From Rhizobium skierniewicense (GTDB taxonomy: Bacteria; Pseudomonadota; Alphaproteobacteria; Rhizobiales; Rhizobiaceae): a DNA stretch of 64,000 nucleotides. The notes under the pieces are model-generated. The model was not told the DNA's origin. It searched no databases and was given only the letters and a program-made list of their open reading frames with translations. The stretch is taken from assembly GCF_014196515.1 (NCBI RefSeq), contig NZ_JACIDV010000012.1, positions 62,001 to 126,000 of the forward strand, given 5' to 3'. The translations under genes were made by a program, and so were the position numbers. Positions 24,306 to 34,712 of the stretch are shown here, in pieces; the first letter of the stretch is position 1, and each line of letters begins with the position of its first letter.

Positions 24306-25085
24306 ATGGCATTGCCCGATTTCTCTATGCGTCAGCTTCTGGAAGCTGGCGTTCACTTTGGTCACCAGACACATCGCTGGAACCCGAAGATGAAGCCGTA
24401 CATCTTCGGCGACCGCAGCAACATCCACATCATCGACTTGGCACAGACAGTTCCTTTGCTGTCGCGCGCCCTTCAGGTCGTGTCTGACACGGTTGCCCGT
24501 GGCGGTCGCGTTCTGTTCGTTGGCACGAAGCGTCAGGCTTCGGAAATCATTGCCGACAGTGCAAAGCGTTCTGCTCAGTACTATGTCAACTCGCGTTGGC
24601 TCGGCGGCATGATGACCAACTGGAAGACGATTTCCAACTCGATCGCGCGTCTGCGCAAGGTCGACGAAATCCTCAACTCCGACGCAGCTGGCTATTCCAA
24701 GAAAGAGCGTCTGAACCTTGAGCGCGAACGCGAAAAGCTTGAAAAGGCTCTCGGCGGTATCCGCGATATGGGCGGCGTTCCTGACCTGATGTTCATTGTT
24801 GACACCAACAAGGAAAAGATCGCAATCGAAGAAGCCAAGCGTCTTGGCATTCCGGTTGTTGCGATCATCGACAGCAACTGCGATCCAGATCAGATCGACT
24901 TCCCGATCCCAGGTAACGACGATGCATCGCGCGCAATCTCGCTCTATTGCGATCTGATTGCCCGTGCAGCCATCGACGGTATCGCTCGTCAGCAGGGTTC
25001 TTCCGGTCGCGACATTGGCGCTTCTGAAGAAGCTCCGATCGAGCCTGCGCTTGAAGACGAAGCTGGCGCCGGTACGGCTGCCTGA
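24306..25085 (+). CDS. rpsB: 30S ribosomal protein S2
   Basis: S2 binds the small-subunit body and helps recruit S1. The sequence has the family start ([20 protein letters not shown]), the [15 protein letters not shown] block, and the [20 protein letters not shown] and [20 protein letters not shown] blocks. Its C-terminal tail ([20 protein letters not shown]) is acidic, as in other rhizobial S2. It leads the rpsB-tsf-pyrH-frr block. The ATG follows AAAGGA. Confidence 0.98.
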   Translation: MALPDFSMRQLLEAGVHFGHQTHRWNPKMKPYIFGDRSNIHIIDLAQTVPLLSRALQVVSDTVARGGRVLFVGTKRQASEIIADSAKRSAQYYVNSRWLGGMMTNWKTISNSIARLRKVDEILNSDAAGYSKKERLNLEREREKLEKALGGIRDMGGVPDLMFIVDTNKEKIAIEEAKRLGIPVVAIIDSNCDPDQIDFPIPGNDDASRAISLYCDLIARAAIDGIARQQGSSGRDIGASEEAPIEPALEDEAGAGTAA

Positions 25086-25333
25086 TACGTTATACGGGTG
25101 GCACCCATGTGCCACCTTCTCCACGAGACGAGACAAGGCCGTTCTGGACTAGAAAAGTTCGGCGGCCTTGTTCGTTTCAACCGCGCGGTCCGCATGGCGA
25201 TGCGCGAGGTTCATGATATTTCGTGATAGCCTCTTCATCAGGCTGTCACAGTTCCGGGTACATTCGTTCCCAAAATCCGATTGAGGTCTGGCAGCAACCG
25301 CGCCGTGACCGACGAACCGACAAGAGGCACACA
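25086..25333 (+). promoter_or_regulatory. Structured rpsB-tsf intergenic region
   Basis: Two perfect stems occur: GGTGGCAC-N4-GTGCCACC (25097-25116) and ACAAGGCCG / CGGCCTTGT (25133-25141 and 25163-25171) with a 21-base loop. Neither has a good T-tract. They may attenuate transcription between rpsB and tsf or stabilise processed mRNA ends. I see no gene here. Confidence 0.45.
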
Positions 25334-26260
25334 ATGAGCGAAATCACAGCCGCAATGGTAAAGGAACTGCGCGAGAAGTCTGGCGCAGGCATGATGGATT
25401 GCAAAAAGGCGCTGACTGAGACAGCCGGTGACATGGAAGCCGCAATCGACTGGTTGCGCGCCAAGGGCATTTCCAAGGCTGACAAGAAGTCTGGCCGGAC
25501 AGCTGCTGAAGGCCTCATTGGTATCGCATCCGCCGGTCACAAGGCTGTTGTTGTTGAAGTCAACTCGGAAACCGACTTCGTTGCGCGTAACGACGCCTTC
25601 CAGGACATCGTTCGCGGTACGGCATCTGTCGGCCTGACGACAGATGGCACGGTCGAGTCCATCGCTGCCGCGATCTATCCGGCAACCGGCAAGTCCGTTT
25701 CCGACACCATCAAGGACGCAATCGCGACCATTGGTGAGAACATGGCGCTTCGTCGCTCCGCTTTGCTCGAAGTCAAGCACGGCGTTGTCGCGACCTATGT
25801 TCATAACGCTGCTGGCGACGGCATCGGCAAGCTCGGCGTTCTCGTCGCGCTGCAGTCGGAAGGCGACAAGGCTGTTCTCACATCGATCGGCCGTCAGATT
25901 GCCATGCATATTGCCGCCACAAACCCGCTTGCCATCCGTTCTGAAGAAGTTGACGCGACTGTTGCTGAACGCGAACGCAACGTCTTCATCGAACAGGCCC
26001 GCGAATCCGGCAAGCCTGAAGCCATCATCGAAAAGATGGTCGATGGCCGTATGCGCAAGTTCTTCGAAGAAGTTGCTCTTCTGTCGCAGGCTTTCGTCAT
26101 CAACCCTGACATCACCGTTGGTGACGCCGTAAAGGAAGCTGAAAAGGAAGCTGGCGCGAAGATCGAAGTCGTCGGCATGGCGCGCCTTCTTCTCGGTGAA
26201 GGCATCGAGAAGGAAGAGAGCGATTTCGCAGCTGAAGTTGCTGCCGTCGCCAAGGGCTGA
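25334..26260 (+). CDS. tsf: Elongation factor Ts
   Basis: EF-Ts recycles EF-Tu by GDP/GTP exchange. I start at ATG 25334 (RBS AGAGG), which gives the canonical [20 protein letters not shown]; the longer frame upstream is non-coding. The 308-residue protein has the N-terminal UBA-like domain, the [13 protein letters not shown] block that contacts EF-Tu, and the C-terminal dimerisation region with [20 protein letters not shown]. Length and order are typical. Confidence 0.98.
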   Translation: MSEITAAMVKELREKSGAGMMDCKKALTETAGDMEAAIDWLRAKGISKADKKSGRTAAEGLIGIASAGHKAVVVEVNSETDFVARNDAFQDIVRGTASVGLTTDGTVESIAAAIYPATGKSVSDTIKDAIATIGENMALRRSALLEVKHGVVATYVHNAAGDGIGKLGVLVALQSEGDKAVLTSIGRQIAMHIAATNPLAIRSEEVDATVAERERNVFIEQARESGKPEAIIEKMVDGRMRKFFEEVALLSQAFVINPDITVGDAVKEAEKEAGAKIEVVGMARLLLGEGIEKEESDFAAEVAAVAKG

Positions 26261-26288
26261 TCCATTTACCCAAATACGGGAAAACTCC

Positions 26289-26314
26289 GGGCATCGCGTG
26301 ACAACGCGGTGCCC
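26289..26314 (+). terminator. Possible weak terminator or hairpin after tsf
   Basis: GGGCATCGCG pairs with CGCGGTGCCC (one mismatch) around TGACAA. Only TTCG follows, so termination would be weak. It lies 28 bases after the tsf stop. Confidence 0.4.
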
Positions 26315-26454
26315 TTCGTGTATCCGCGATGCGGTTATACCTCGCAGCGCGTGGCAATCTATTGAAGATTGGTGCGCCGTTGCGTTTCTCTCTAGATCTC
26401 GCATGTCGTCGCCGCAAATGGTGGCTGACTGTCCGCGACATGCTTTAAGGAGTC

Positions 26455-27180
26455 ATGATGTCTTCCAAGCCGCTTTATAAACGTGTTCTTCTCAAGGCGT
26501 CGGGCGAAGCCCTCATGGGCGATCAGGGTTTTGGTATCGACGTCGCCGTCGCAGATCGCATCGCGTCTGATATTGCCGAGGCACGCGCCATGGGCGTCGA
26601 GGTCGGCGTCGTCGTCGGCGGTGGGAATATCTTCCGCGGCGTCGCCGTGGCATCCAAGGGTGGTGACCGGGTAACCGGCGATCACATGGGCATGCTCGCG
26701 ACCGTCATCAACGCGCTGGCGCTGGCGACCTCGCTGCGCAAGCTCGACATCGATACGGTGGTTCTGTCGGCGATCGCGATGCCCGAGATTTGCGAAAGCT
26801 TTTCCCAGCGCGCGACACTCTCGCACCTGGCGCAGGGTCGCGTGGTCATTTTTGCAGGCGGCACAGGCAATCCGTTTTTCACGACGGACTCGGCCGCTGC
26901 ACTCCGCGCCGCAGAAATTGGCGCTGAAGCGATCTTCAAGGGAACGCAGGTCGATGGCATCTACTCGGCCGATCCGAAGAAAGATCCGACCGCGACCCGC
27001 TTTGACGAATTGACTCATTCGGAAGTCTTGGGCAAGGGACTTGCGGTCATGGATATTGCGGCGGTCGCGCTTGCGCGTGAAAACCACATTCCCATCATCG
27101 TCTTCTCGATCCATGAGAAGGGCGGTTTTGCAGCAATATTGACGGGCGGCGGTCGCAAGACCATCGTGCACGACAAATAA
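26455..27180 (+). CDS. pyrH: UMP kinase
   Basis: PyrH phosphorylates UMP to UDP and is the hexameric bacterial enzyme of the amino-acid-kinase fold. Motifs are LLKASGEALMGDQGFGID, VVVGGGNIFRG, and GGTGNPFFTTDSAAALRAAE with the later KGTQVDGIYSADPKK. The ATG at 26455 follows AAGGAG; a second ATG at 26458 is equally possible. Length 241 is standard. It is followed by frr as in most bacteria. Confidence 0.97.
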   Translation: MMSSKPLYKRVLLKASGEALMGDQGFGIDVAVADRIASDIAEARAMGVEVGVVVGGGNIFRGVAVASKGGDRVTGDHMGMLATVINALALATSLRKLDIDTVVLSAIAMPEICESFSQRATLSHLAQGRVVIFAGGTGNPFFTTDSAAALRAAEIGAEAIFKGTQVDGIYSADPKKDPTATRFDELTHSEVLGKGLAVMDIAAVALARENHIPIIVFSIHEKGGFAAILTGGGRKTIVHDK

Positions 27181-27245
27181 TGGCCGGGCGCTGATTCCAC
27201 GGTGTGCAATTGGGCCAGATCGGCCAGAACTGACGGAGTATGAAT

Positions 27246-27803
27246 ATGAGTGGTACTGACATCAACGATATCAAGCGTCGCATGGATGGGGCGATCAATG
27301 CTTTCAAGAGCGACATCGCATCGCTTCGTACGGGGCGCGCCTCTGCAAACATTCTCGATCCTGTCACGGTCGATGCCTACGGCTCTCGCGTTCCGCTCTC
27401 TCAGGTTGCCAACATCACGGTTCCGGAAGCGCGCATGCTGGGTGTCAACATCTGGGACAAGTCGATGGTCGGTGCTGTCGATCGTGCGATCCGTGAATCC
27501 AATCTGGGCCTCAACCCGATCGTCGATGGGCAGAACCTGCGTATTCCCTTGCCTGAACTCAATGAAGAGCGTCGCAAGTCGCTCGTCAAGGTCGCGCATG
27601 ACTACGCGGAGAAGGCCAAGGTCGCTATTCGCCACGTCCGTCGCGATGGTATGGATGGGCTGAAGAAAGCTGAAAAGGACGGCGACATCGGTCAGGACGA
27701 CAGCCGGGCGCTGTCTGAGAAAGTCCAGAAAATGACGGATGAAACGATTTCGGAAATTGATCGCTTGCTTGCAGAGAAAGAAAGAGAAATCATGCAGGTA
27801 TAG
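27246..27803 (+). CDS. frr: Ribosome recycling factor
   Basis: RRF works with EF-G to split post-termination ribosomes. I start at ATG 27246 because GGAG (27235-27238) has seven bases of spacing to it, while the upstream ATG at 27240 is only one base from that GGAG. The resulting 185 residues equal the usual length. Family blocks are [39 protein letters not shown], and KEREIMQV at the end. Confidence 0.97.
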   Translation: MSGTDINDIKRRMDGAINAFKSDIASLRTGRASANILDPVTVDAYGSRVPLSQVANITVPEARMLGVNIWDKSMVGAVDRAIRESNLGLNPIVDGQNLRIPLPELNEERRKSLVKVAHDYAEKAKVAIRHVRRDGMDGLKKAEKDGDIGQDDSRALSEKVQKMTDETISEIDRLLAEKEREIMQV

Positions 27804-27862
27804 TCGGCTCTTGAGCTCGTCGATTTTTTCCTTCAATTCCGTGCTGCTTAAACTGGATCGAG

Positions 27863-28606
27863 ATGTCGAACATTACACGTTCCTCACACCCTGAGCATGT
27901 TGCCATCATTATGGATGGCAACGGGCGTTGGGCAAAGCAGCGCGGGCTTCCACGGCTCATGGGTCATCGGCGTGGCGTCGAGGCCGTGCGGGAAACCGTG
28001 CGTGCAGCCGGCGAATATGGCCTCAAATATCTGACGCTGTTTGCCTTCTCTTCCGAGAACTGGCGCCGGCCGGAAACCGAGGTCATGGATCTGCTGGGGC
28101 TTCTCAAGGCCTTCATCCGTCGTGACCTTGCCGATCTGCACAAGGAAAATGTCCGCGTTCGGATCATCGGGGATCGATCCGGTCTCAAGGACGATATCCG
28201 TAAGCTGCTGACCGAGGCCGAAGAGAGAACATGCGAGAACACCGCACTGACGCTGGTGATCGCCTTCAATTACGGCTCCCGTGATGAAATAGCCCGTGCG
28301 GCGGCCTCGCTTGCCAGAGACGTGGCCGAGGGCAAGCTCGACGCATCCGAGATCAACCCGGATGCGATTGCAGCCCGTCTGGATACGGCAGGCATACCCG
28401 ATCCCGATCTTATTATCCGCACCAGCGGCGAAGAGCGGCTTTCGAATTTCCTGTTGTGGCAGGCGGCCTATTCCGAATTCCTGTTTATTCCTGACTACTG
28501 GCCTGACTTCGATCGCAAGACCTTCTTGGCGGCCATCGACCAGTATATGACGCGCGATCGCAGGTTTGGCGGCCTGTCGGATCAAGTTGCGCTGGCAGGC
28601 GTCTGA
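27863..28606 (+). CDS. uppS: Undecaprenyl diphosphate synthase
   Basis: UppS extends farnesyl diphosphate to the C55 carrier used in cell-wall and O-antigen synthesis. The sequence has [20 protein letters not shown] with the catalytic Asp, the [14 protein letters not shown] block, and the terminal [20 protein letters not shown]. Length 247 is typical. It overlaps cdsA by one base (TGATG), so the two are translationally coupled. Confidence 0.97.
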   Translation: MSNITRSSHPEHVAIIMDGNGRWAKQRGLPRLMGHRRGVEAVRETVRAAGEYGLKYLTLFAFSSENWRRPETEVMDLLGLLKAFIRRDLADLHKENVRVRIIGDRSGLKDDIRKLLTEAEERTCENTALTLVIAFNYGSRDEIARAAASLARDVAEGKLDASEINPDAIAARLDTAGIPDPDLIIRTSGEERLSNFLLWQAAYSEFLFIPDYWPDFDRKTFLAAIDQYMTRDRRFGGLSDQVALAGV

Positions 28607-29439
28607 TGAGCCGCGAACTCAGACTACGTATTATATCCGGCATCGTTATGGCCGTGATCATCCTGGCCGCCACGTGGTACGGCGGAATGATGTTCCGCCT
28701 GATGGCTGGGTTGCTGGCACTGCTGATCTATTACGAATGGAGCACAATTACGAAATTGTCGGAAACTAATCCCACCGGCTATGCCTGGGGATGGTTTTCG
28801 GTTGCCGTGATGAGCGGCAATACGATTTTCGGTGAGCCATCGCTCGATCTTCCATTGTTGTCAGGCTTTACATTGACGGCGGCGCTGTTTCCGGTTCTGC
28901 GCGGACGCAACTGGTGGCTGGTCAGCGGTATCGTCTATGCAGGTCTTAGCGGTATTTCACTTGCCGCTATTCGCGGAGACGAGCAGACCGGCCTCGCCGC
29001 GATGCTGTTTGTGTTTTCCGTCGTATGGGCAACCGACATCTTGGCCTATTTCGTTGGACGCGCCATCGGTGGGCCGAAACTTGCTCCAGCCATCTCTCCC
29101 GGCAAGACATGGTCGGGCGCGATTGGCGGCACCGTATCTGGCGTTTTTGCGGGCGGGGCGGTCGCGGCCGGCTATCACGGGCGGATCAGCTTTGTGATTG
29201 TCGGGCTTGCACTTCTTCTTTCTGTGTTCAGCCAGATCGGCGATCTCTTCGAATCCTTCATCAAGCGTCGCTTTCAGGTGAAGGATTCCAGCCACCTCAT
29301 TCCCGGTCATGGCGGCTTTATGGATCGGGTTGACGGACTTGTTTTTGCCTGCTTTACCGTATTCCTCATTGCTGTCGTTCACGCGGCGATAACCGGTGAT
29401 GTGCCAGGATCAGGCGGCGGAATTCTGCCCGGCTTCTGA
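28606..29439 (+). CDS. cdsA: Phosphatidate cytidylyltransferase
   Basis: CdsA makes CDP-diacylglycerol from phosphatidate and CTP in the inner membrane. The 277-residue protein has about eight hydrophobic segments and the C-terminal signature SQIGDLFESFIKRRFQVKDS with GHGGFMDRVDGL. The catalytic acidic residues of that block are present. It is directly coupled to uppS and precedes rseP. The dxr gene often found in this position in other bacteria is absent. Confidence 0.96.
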   Translation: MSRELRLRIISGIVMAVIILAATWYGGMMFRLMAGLLALLIYYEWSTITKLSETNPTGYAWGWFSVAVMSGNTIFGEPSLDLPLLSGFTLTAALFPVLRGRNWWLVSGIVYAGLSGISLAAIRGDEQTGLAAMLFVFSVVWATDILAYFVGRAIGGPKLAPAISPGKTWSGAIGGTVSGVFAGGAVAAGYHGRISFVIVGLALLLSVFSQIGDLFESFIKRRFQVKDSSHLIPGHGGFMDRVDGLVFACFTVFLIAVVHAAITGDVPGSGGGILPGF

Positions 29440-29472
29440 TGGTGGCTCTCAGGCAATAAACGAAGGACTTGG

Positions 29473-30609
29473 ATGATGGATATGGTAACGGCGTCGGTTG
29501 GTTTCTTGACCGGTTATATGGTGCCGTTCATTCTTGTTCTTTCTCTTCTCGTTTTCGTTCATGAGATGGGTCATTATCTTGTCGGACGCTGGTGCGGCAT
29601 CAGATCCACGGCGTTTTCCGTAGGCTTTGGTCCAGAACTTGTCGGCTTCACGGACAAGCACGGCACGCGCTGGAAAATTTCAGCCATTCCACTCGGTGGC
29701 TATGTCAAATTCTTCGGCGACGACGACGTGTCCAGCAAGCCTGATAGCGAAGGTCTGGCCGGATTGACACTGGAAGAGCGTGCGCAGACGCTTGCAGGCG
29801 CAAAACTGTGGAAAAGAGCTGCCACCGTTGCGGCCGGGCCCATCGCCAACTTCCTCCTCGCAATTTTGATCTTTGCCGCTCTCTTCACGATCTATGGCCG
29901 CATGATCTCCGATCCGATCGTCTCGGAAGTGCGCGAAAACAGCGCTGCACAAGCGGCGGGCGTGCTGGCGGGGGATAGACTGGTTGCGATCGATGGGGAG
30001 AAGGTCAAGACATTCGAAGACGTCCGCCGCTACGTTGCCATCCGTCCAGGCACACAGATTTCCGTGACGGTCGAGCGCAACGGACAGGAATTGTCGCTGC
30101 CCATGGTACCGACCCGCACCGAAACGAAGGACCAGTTCGGCAACAAGATGGAACTGGGCATTATCGGTATCGTGACCGATCAAACCCGAGGCAATTTCCG
30201 GCACGTGACCTATTCGCCCACCGACGCGCTGGTCGAGGGCGTTCGCGAGACCGGCCATGTGGTCACGGGAACCTTCGCTTATATCGGAAATCTCGTGACG
30301 GGCCGCATGAACGCCGATCAACTGGGCGGGCCTGTGCGTGTCGCGCAAGCATCAGGTCAGATGGCATCGCTCGGTTTTGCAGCGGTAATTCAGCTTGCAG
30401 CCTTGCTTTCGGTGTCGATAGGTCTTCTTAATTTGATGCCCGTCCCGATTCTGGATGGTGGTCATCTTCTTTTCTACGCCATCGAGGCGGTGAGGGGCAG
30501 GCCGCTTGGATCGGGTGCGCAGGAGGTGGCATTCCGCATTGGTCTGGCGATGATTTTCAGCTTGATGGTTTTCGCCACGTGGAATGATATCAGCAGCTTG
30601 ATCGGCTAA
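29473..30609 (+). CDS. rseP: Site-2 (RIP) zinc metalloprotease RseP/MmpA
   Basis: RseP cuts membrane-embedded substrates such as anti-sigma factors and signal-peptide remnants. The zinc motif HEMGH lies at residues 30-34 in the first membrane segment. The second metal-ligand block LNLMPVPILDGG lies near the C-terminus. One PDZ domain (about residues 140-215) lies between them, where E. coli RseP has two. The 378-residue length fits the alphaproteobacterial form (MmpA). It precedes bamA as is usual. Confidence 0.95.
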   Translation: MMDMVTASVGFLTGYMVPFILVLSLLVFVHEMGHYLVGRWCGIRSTAFSVGFGPELVGFTDKHGTRWKISAIPLGGYVKFFGDDDVSSKPDSEGLAGLTLEERAQTLAGAKLWKRAATVAAGPIANFLLAILIFAALFTIYGRMISDPIVSEVRENSAAQAAGVLAGDRLVAIDGEKVKTFEDVRRYVAIRPGTQISVTVERNGQELSLPMVPTRTETKDQFGNKMELGIIGIVTDQTRGNFRHVTYSPTDALVEGVRETGHVVTGTFAYIGNLVTGRMNADQLGGPVRVAQASGQMASLGFAAVIQLAALLSVSIGLLNLMPVPILDGGHLLFYAIEAVRGRPLGSGAQEVAFRIGLAMIFSLMVFATWNDISSLIG

Positions 30610-30810
30610 AGGTGGCTTTGGGGCTGTTTTGTTAAGGGGGTATTTACCTTGTTTTGATGCCAAAGTGGCGATTGAGCCACGGTGGCTTGCGAAGTAAATA
30701 GAAATTAACCGTCGGGCTTGCTTGTAGAGTAAAAGCAGGTAAAAACGACGCAGATGGCCGGAGTCGGGTTCCGCCCGCTGAGGGACAACGGGAAAAGGTA
30801 AGAATTGAAA

Positions 30811-33135
30811 ATGAAGGCTGGTTCAAGATTTTTGAACGCGGTGTCGGCGGTTGCGCTGTCTGCTGGTGTTTCTTCCGTCGCAGTCCTGGGGGTACTTGCT
30901 TCTTCTGGTGTTGCAAACGCAGCGGTTATCCAGCGCGTTGATGTGCGAGGCGCAGAACGCGCCGGTGCGGACGCTGTTCGCTCCAACATCACCATTGCAC
31001 CCGGTCGCAATTTTTCCAACTCTGACATTGATGAATCGGTCAAGCGTCTTTACGCGACCGGCTATTTCTCCAATGTCAGCATGAGTGTTTCCGGCAGCAC
31101 GCTGGTTGTGACGGTGCGTGAAAACAATCTCGTCAATCAGGTCGTGTTCAACGGCAACCGCAAGATCAAGGACGACAAGCTTCAGGGCATCGTGCAGACA
31201 CAGTCTCTCGGGCCTTACGATCAGACCCTTGTGACCGCTGACATTGCTCGCATCAAGGACGCCTATGCGGCTATTGGTCGTAGCGACATCCAGGTGACAA
31301 CGCAGGTCGTCAATGTTGGTCAGGGTCGTGTCAACCTCGCATTCGTGATCAACGAAGGTGAGCGCACAAAGATCGCCCGTATCGATTTTGTTGGCAACAA
31401 TGCCTATAGCGATGGCCGTCTCGCTGCCGTCCTCAACACCAAGAAATCCAACATGCTGTCGTTCCTGACGCGCAAGGATGTCTACAACGAGGACAAGTTG
31501 CGCGCTGACGAAGAAGCGCTACGCCAGTTCTATTATAACCGTGGCTACGCCGACTTCCGCGTAACGTCGTCTGACGCCGTGCTGGATGAGGCCACCAACG
31601 AATACACGATCACCATCACCGTTGATGAAGGTCAGCGCTACGCGTTTGGTAATGTGGCTGTCGAATCCACAGTGCCTGGCGTTGATGGTTCGCAGCTTCA
31701 AGGCCTCGTCGAAACCAAGGCTGGTTCCGGCTACAGCGCCAAGGAAGTTCAGCAGAGCATGGAAGCGATTTCCAAGCGCGTGTCCGCGGAGGGTTATCCT
31801 TTCGCACGCGTCACGCCTCGTGGTGACCGCGACATGAACGGCAACACCATCGGCGTCACCTATATCGTTGATCAGGGCGAACGCGCTTACGTCGAGCGTA
31901 TCGAAATCCGTGGCAACACTCGTACACGTGACTATGTCATCCGTCGCGAATTCGACATCAGCGAAGGCGACGCGTTCAACCAGACGATCATCACCGCTGC
32001 AAAGCGTCGTTTGGAGGCTCTCGGTTACTTCTCCAAGGTCAATATCGGTACGTCCCAGGGCAGCGCCCCGGACCGTGTCGTGATCGTGGTGGATGTCGAA
32101 GATCAGGCGACAGGCTCGTTCGGTATCGGTGCTGGTTACTCCCAGAACGATGGCGCGCTGCTTGAAGCATCGATCGAAGAAAAGAACTTCCTCGGCCGCG
32201 GCCAGTATATCCGCATTGCAGCGGGTGCGGGCCAGGACGACGCACGGAGCTACAACTTCTCGTTCACCGAACCCTATTTCCTCGGATACCGTCTTGCCGC
32301 TGGTTTTGACCTGTTCAAGAGCCAGAGCTCGAGCGAAGATTACTACGATTATGACGAGCAGGGCTTCGCGCTTCGCGTGACCGCTCCGATTACGGAAAAT
32401 CTGGCGACGACGTTCAAGTATACCTACAAGCAGATTCAATATGATGGTGAGGACGACTATCGTGCGAACCTTGCTCAGCCTTATGTCGATCTGATTGATC
32501 AGAATAACGGTGAATGGGTTCAGTCAAGCATTTCCAACACTCTGGCCTACAACTCGCTTGACGACCGTAACATGCCGCGTTCTGGCTGGCAGGGTTCGTT
32601 GACCAACGAGTTTGCTGGACTGGGTGGCGATTCCGAATACTACAAGATTTATGCCAAGGCTCGTTACTATCATACTCTGTCTGATGAGTATGACATCATC
32701 GGCTCGCTGACCGGTCAGGCCGGTTACGTTGCGCCGACAGGTGACAACCTGCTTGTCTTCGACCAGTTCAAGATCGGTGGTCGCGTGATCCGCGGCTTCG
32801 AAAACGACGGTATCGGCCCACGTATCGGTGACGATGCAATCGGCGGAACGACATATTTCGCAGCGTCTGCTGAACTGACAGCGCCTATGCCGGGTGTGCC
32901 AGAGGACTTCGGTCTTCGTCTCGCTGGCTTTGTCGATGCCGGTACGCTTTACGGTAACAAGGTTGCCAACAGCGCCGGTGTGAAGGACGACAGCTCGATC
33001 CGTGCATCTGCCGGTGTCGGCCTGATGTGGGCGTCACCGTTTGGTCCTCTGCGCGTCGACTACGCAGTGCCATTCATGAAGGAAGACTACGACGAAGTGC
33101 AGAACTTCCGGTTTGGCATGTCCAACACTTTCTGA
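30811..33135 (+). CDS. bamA: Outer membrane protein assembly factor BamA
   Basis: BamA is the Omp85 core of the machine that inserts beta-barrel proteins. The 774-residue product starts with a signal peptide (MKAGSRFLNAVSAVALSAGV, cleavage after ANA near residue 40), then five POTRA domains (about 40-440), then a barrel of about 330 residues that ends in FGMSNTF with the terminal aromatic typical of outer-membrane proteins. The lid-lock segment VIRGFENDGIGPR is present. The ATG at 30811 is preferred, but a TTG at 30805 has better RBS spacing (AAGG) and would add two residues. Confidence 0.96.
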   Translation: MKAGSRFLNAVSAVALSAGVSSVAVLGVLASSGVANAAVIQRVDVRGAERAGADAVRSNITIAPGRNFSNSDIDESVKRLYATGYFSNVSMSVSGSTLVVTVRENNLVNQVVFNGNRKIKDDKLQGIVQTQSLGPYDQTLVTADIARIKDAYAAIGRSDIQVTTQVVNVGQGRVNLAFVINEGERTKIARIDFVGNNAYSDGRLAAVLNTKKSNMLSFLTRKDVYNEDKLRADEEALRQFYYNRGYADFRVTSSDAVLDEATNEYTITITVDEGQRYAFGNVAVESTVPGVDGSQLQGLVETKAGSGYSAKEVQQSMEAISKRVSAEGYPFARVTPRGDRDMNGNTIGVTYIVDQGERAYVERIEIRGNTRTRDYVIRREFDISEGDAFNQTIITAAKRRLEALGYFSKVNIGTSQGSAPDRVVIVVDVEDQATGSFGIGAGYSQNDGALLEASIEEKNFLGRGQYIRIAAGAGQDDARSYNFSFTEPYFLGYRLAAGFDLFKSQSSSEDYYDYDEQGFALRVTAPITENLATTFKYTYKQIQYDGEDDYRANLAQPYVDLIDQNNGEWVQSSISNTLAYNSLDDRNMPRSGWQGSLTNEFAGLGGDSEYYKIYAKARYYHTLSDEYDIIGSLTGQAGYVAPTGDNLLVFDQFKIGGRVIRGFENDGIGPRIGDDAIGGTTYFAASAELTAPMPGVPEDFGLRLAGFVDAGTLYGNKVANSAGVKDDSSIRASAGVGLMWASPFGPLRVDYAVPFMKEDYDEVQNFRFGMSNTF

Positions 33136-33184
33136 TATCGGCAGTCCAGAACTGCAAGTTTGAACGTTCTGGAGTATACGGTTG

Positions 33185-34252
33185 ATGGAATATAATGCTT
33201 TTTTTCCGCCCCACGAAGGCATGCGATTGAAAGATATCGCTGACCGTCTTGGGGCGGAACTGTCTGACGAGACCGCTGGTGAGCGCCTGGTGCGTTCGAT
33301 TTCGCCGGTGTACCGGGCAAAGTCGGATCAGCTGTGCTACATTCTTTCCCGAAAGAACCGCGAGGAGCTGCTGACCTGCGAGGCTGCAGCGATCATCTGC
33401 GATCCAGCGCTTCAAAATCTGGTACCTGCCAATATTCCCGCTTTGATTTGCAAAAATCCGCACACCCTCTTTGCTCAGGCTGGCGCGCTTTTGCACGAAT
33501 CGGCCATGAAGCCTTCTGCGATCATTGAGCAGAACACACAGATATCATCCTCAGCGCATATCGATTCGACCGCGAAGCTCGAGGCTGGTGTGATCGTCGA
33601 ACCGCTGGCTGTCATTGGCGCAAATGTGCATATAGGTTCCGGCACGCGTATTGGGCCCGGCGCAATCATCGGTGCTGATGTTCAGATCGGACGCGACTGC
33701 ACGATTGCCGGTGGTGCGAGCGTCCTTTCGGCTTTGATCGGCAATGGTGTCATCATTCATAACGGTGCTCGCATCGGACAGGATGGTTTCGGTTACGCAC
33801 CCGGCCCACGTGGCATGATCAAGATTGTACAAATCGGTCGGGTCATCATTCAGGATCATGTCGAGATCGGTGCAAACACCACTGTCGACCGTGGCACCAT
33901 GGATGATACGGTGATTGGTGAAGGCACGAAAATCGACAACCAGGTTCAGATTGGCCACAATGTGCGCATCGGTCGCCATTGCGGAATCGTCAGCAAGGTT
34001 GGCATTGCTGGCAGCACCCGTATCGGTGACGGTGTGATGATTGGCGGTGCCAGCGGCATCAACGGTCACATCAATATTGGGGACGGGGCGCAGATCGCGG
34101 CGATGAGCGGCGTTGTCGCGGATGTGCCGGCTGGTGCCAAATATGGTGGCATTCCGGCGCGGCCGCTCAAACATTTCCTGCGCGACATGGCAGAACTGCT
34201 GGCGCGCGCTGAAGAGCGAGATAAGAAGACAGGAGAGAAGAAGAATGTCTGA
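33185..34252 (+). CDS. lpxD: UDP-3-O-(3-hydroxyacyl)glucosamine N-acyltransferase
   Basis: LpxD adds the second hydroxyacyl chain to UDP-acyl-glucosamine in lipid A synthesis. The 355-residue product has the N-terminal uridine-binding domain, then a left-handed parallel beta-helix of hexapeptide repeats (from about residue 110), with the catalytic region [20 protein letters not shown]. The ATG at 33185 is chosen; a TTG three bases earlier has slightly better spacing from GGAG. It overlaps fabZ by eight bases. Confidence 0.96.
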   Translation: MEYNAFFPPHEGMRLKDIADRLGAELSDETAGERLVRSISPVYRAKSDQLCYILSRKNREELLTCEAAAIICDPALQNLVPANIPALICKNPHTLFAQAGALLHESAMKPSAIIEQNTQISSSAHIDSTAKLEAGVIVEPLAVIGANVHIGSGTRIGPGAIIGADVQIGRDCTIAGGASVLSALIGNGVIIHNGARIGQDGFGYAPGPRGMIKIVQIGRVIIQDHVEIGANTTVDRGTMDDTVIGEGTKIDNQVQIGHNVRIGRHCGIVSKVGIAGSTRIGDGVMIGGASGINGHINIGDGAQIAAMSGVVADVPAGAKYGGIPARPLKHFLRDMAELLARAEERDKKTGEKKNV

Positions 34253-34712
34253 AGAGACAAAAACGACGCTTGGCGCGGCTGACATCCTTGAAGTGATGAA
34301 GCTGCTGCCACATCGTTATCCCTTTTTGCTGATCGACAAGATCATCGATATCGATGCCGACAATTCGGCAACCGGCATCAAGAATGTGACCGTTAACGAG
34401 CCGCATTTTACCGGTCACTTTCCCGATCGTCCCATCATGCCGGGCGTCCTCATCGTGGAAGCGATGGCGCAAACGGCGGGCGCCATCTGCGCCCGCAAAC
34501 AGGGCGACGGCGGTCACCTTGTTTACTTCATGACCATCGACAATGCCCGCTTCCGCAAGCCAGTCGTGCCGGGCGACCGACTTGAAATCTACGTGGTAAA
34601 GCAGCGCCAGCGCGGCAATGTCTGGAAATTTCATTGCGATGCGAAGGTGGACGGTGTTCTGGTGGCTGAGGCGGATATCGGTGCGATGATGATCCCTGAG
34701 GATCAGCAATGA
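34245..34712 (+). CDS. fabZ: 3-hydroxyacyl-[acyl-carrier-protein] dehydratase FabZ
   Basis: FabZ dehydrates 3-hydroxyacyl-ACP in fatty acid elongation and competes with LpxA/LpxD for the same substrate. The ATG at 34245 follows AGGAGAG inside the end of lpxD. The 155 residues include [14 protein letters not shown], the catalytic [15 protein letters not shown] block and [10 protein letters not shown]. It is flanked by lpxD and lpxA with overlaps on both sides, a classic coupled arrangement. Confidence 0.97.
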   Translation: MSEETKTTLGAADILEVMKLLPHRYPFLLIDKIIDIDADNSATGIKNVTVNEPHFTGHFPDRPIMPGVLIVEAMAQTAGAICARKQGDGGHLVYFMTIDNARFRKPVVPGDRLEIYVVKQRQRGNVWKFHCDAKVDGVLVAEADIGAMMIPEDQQ

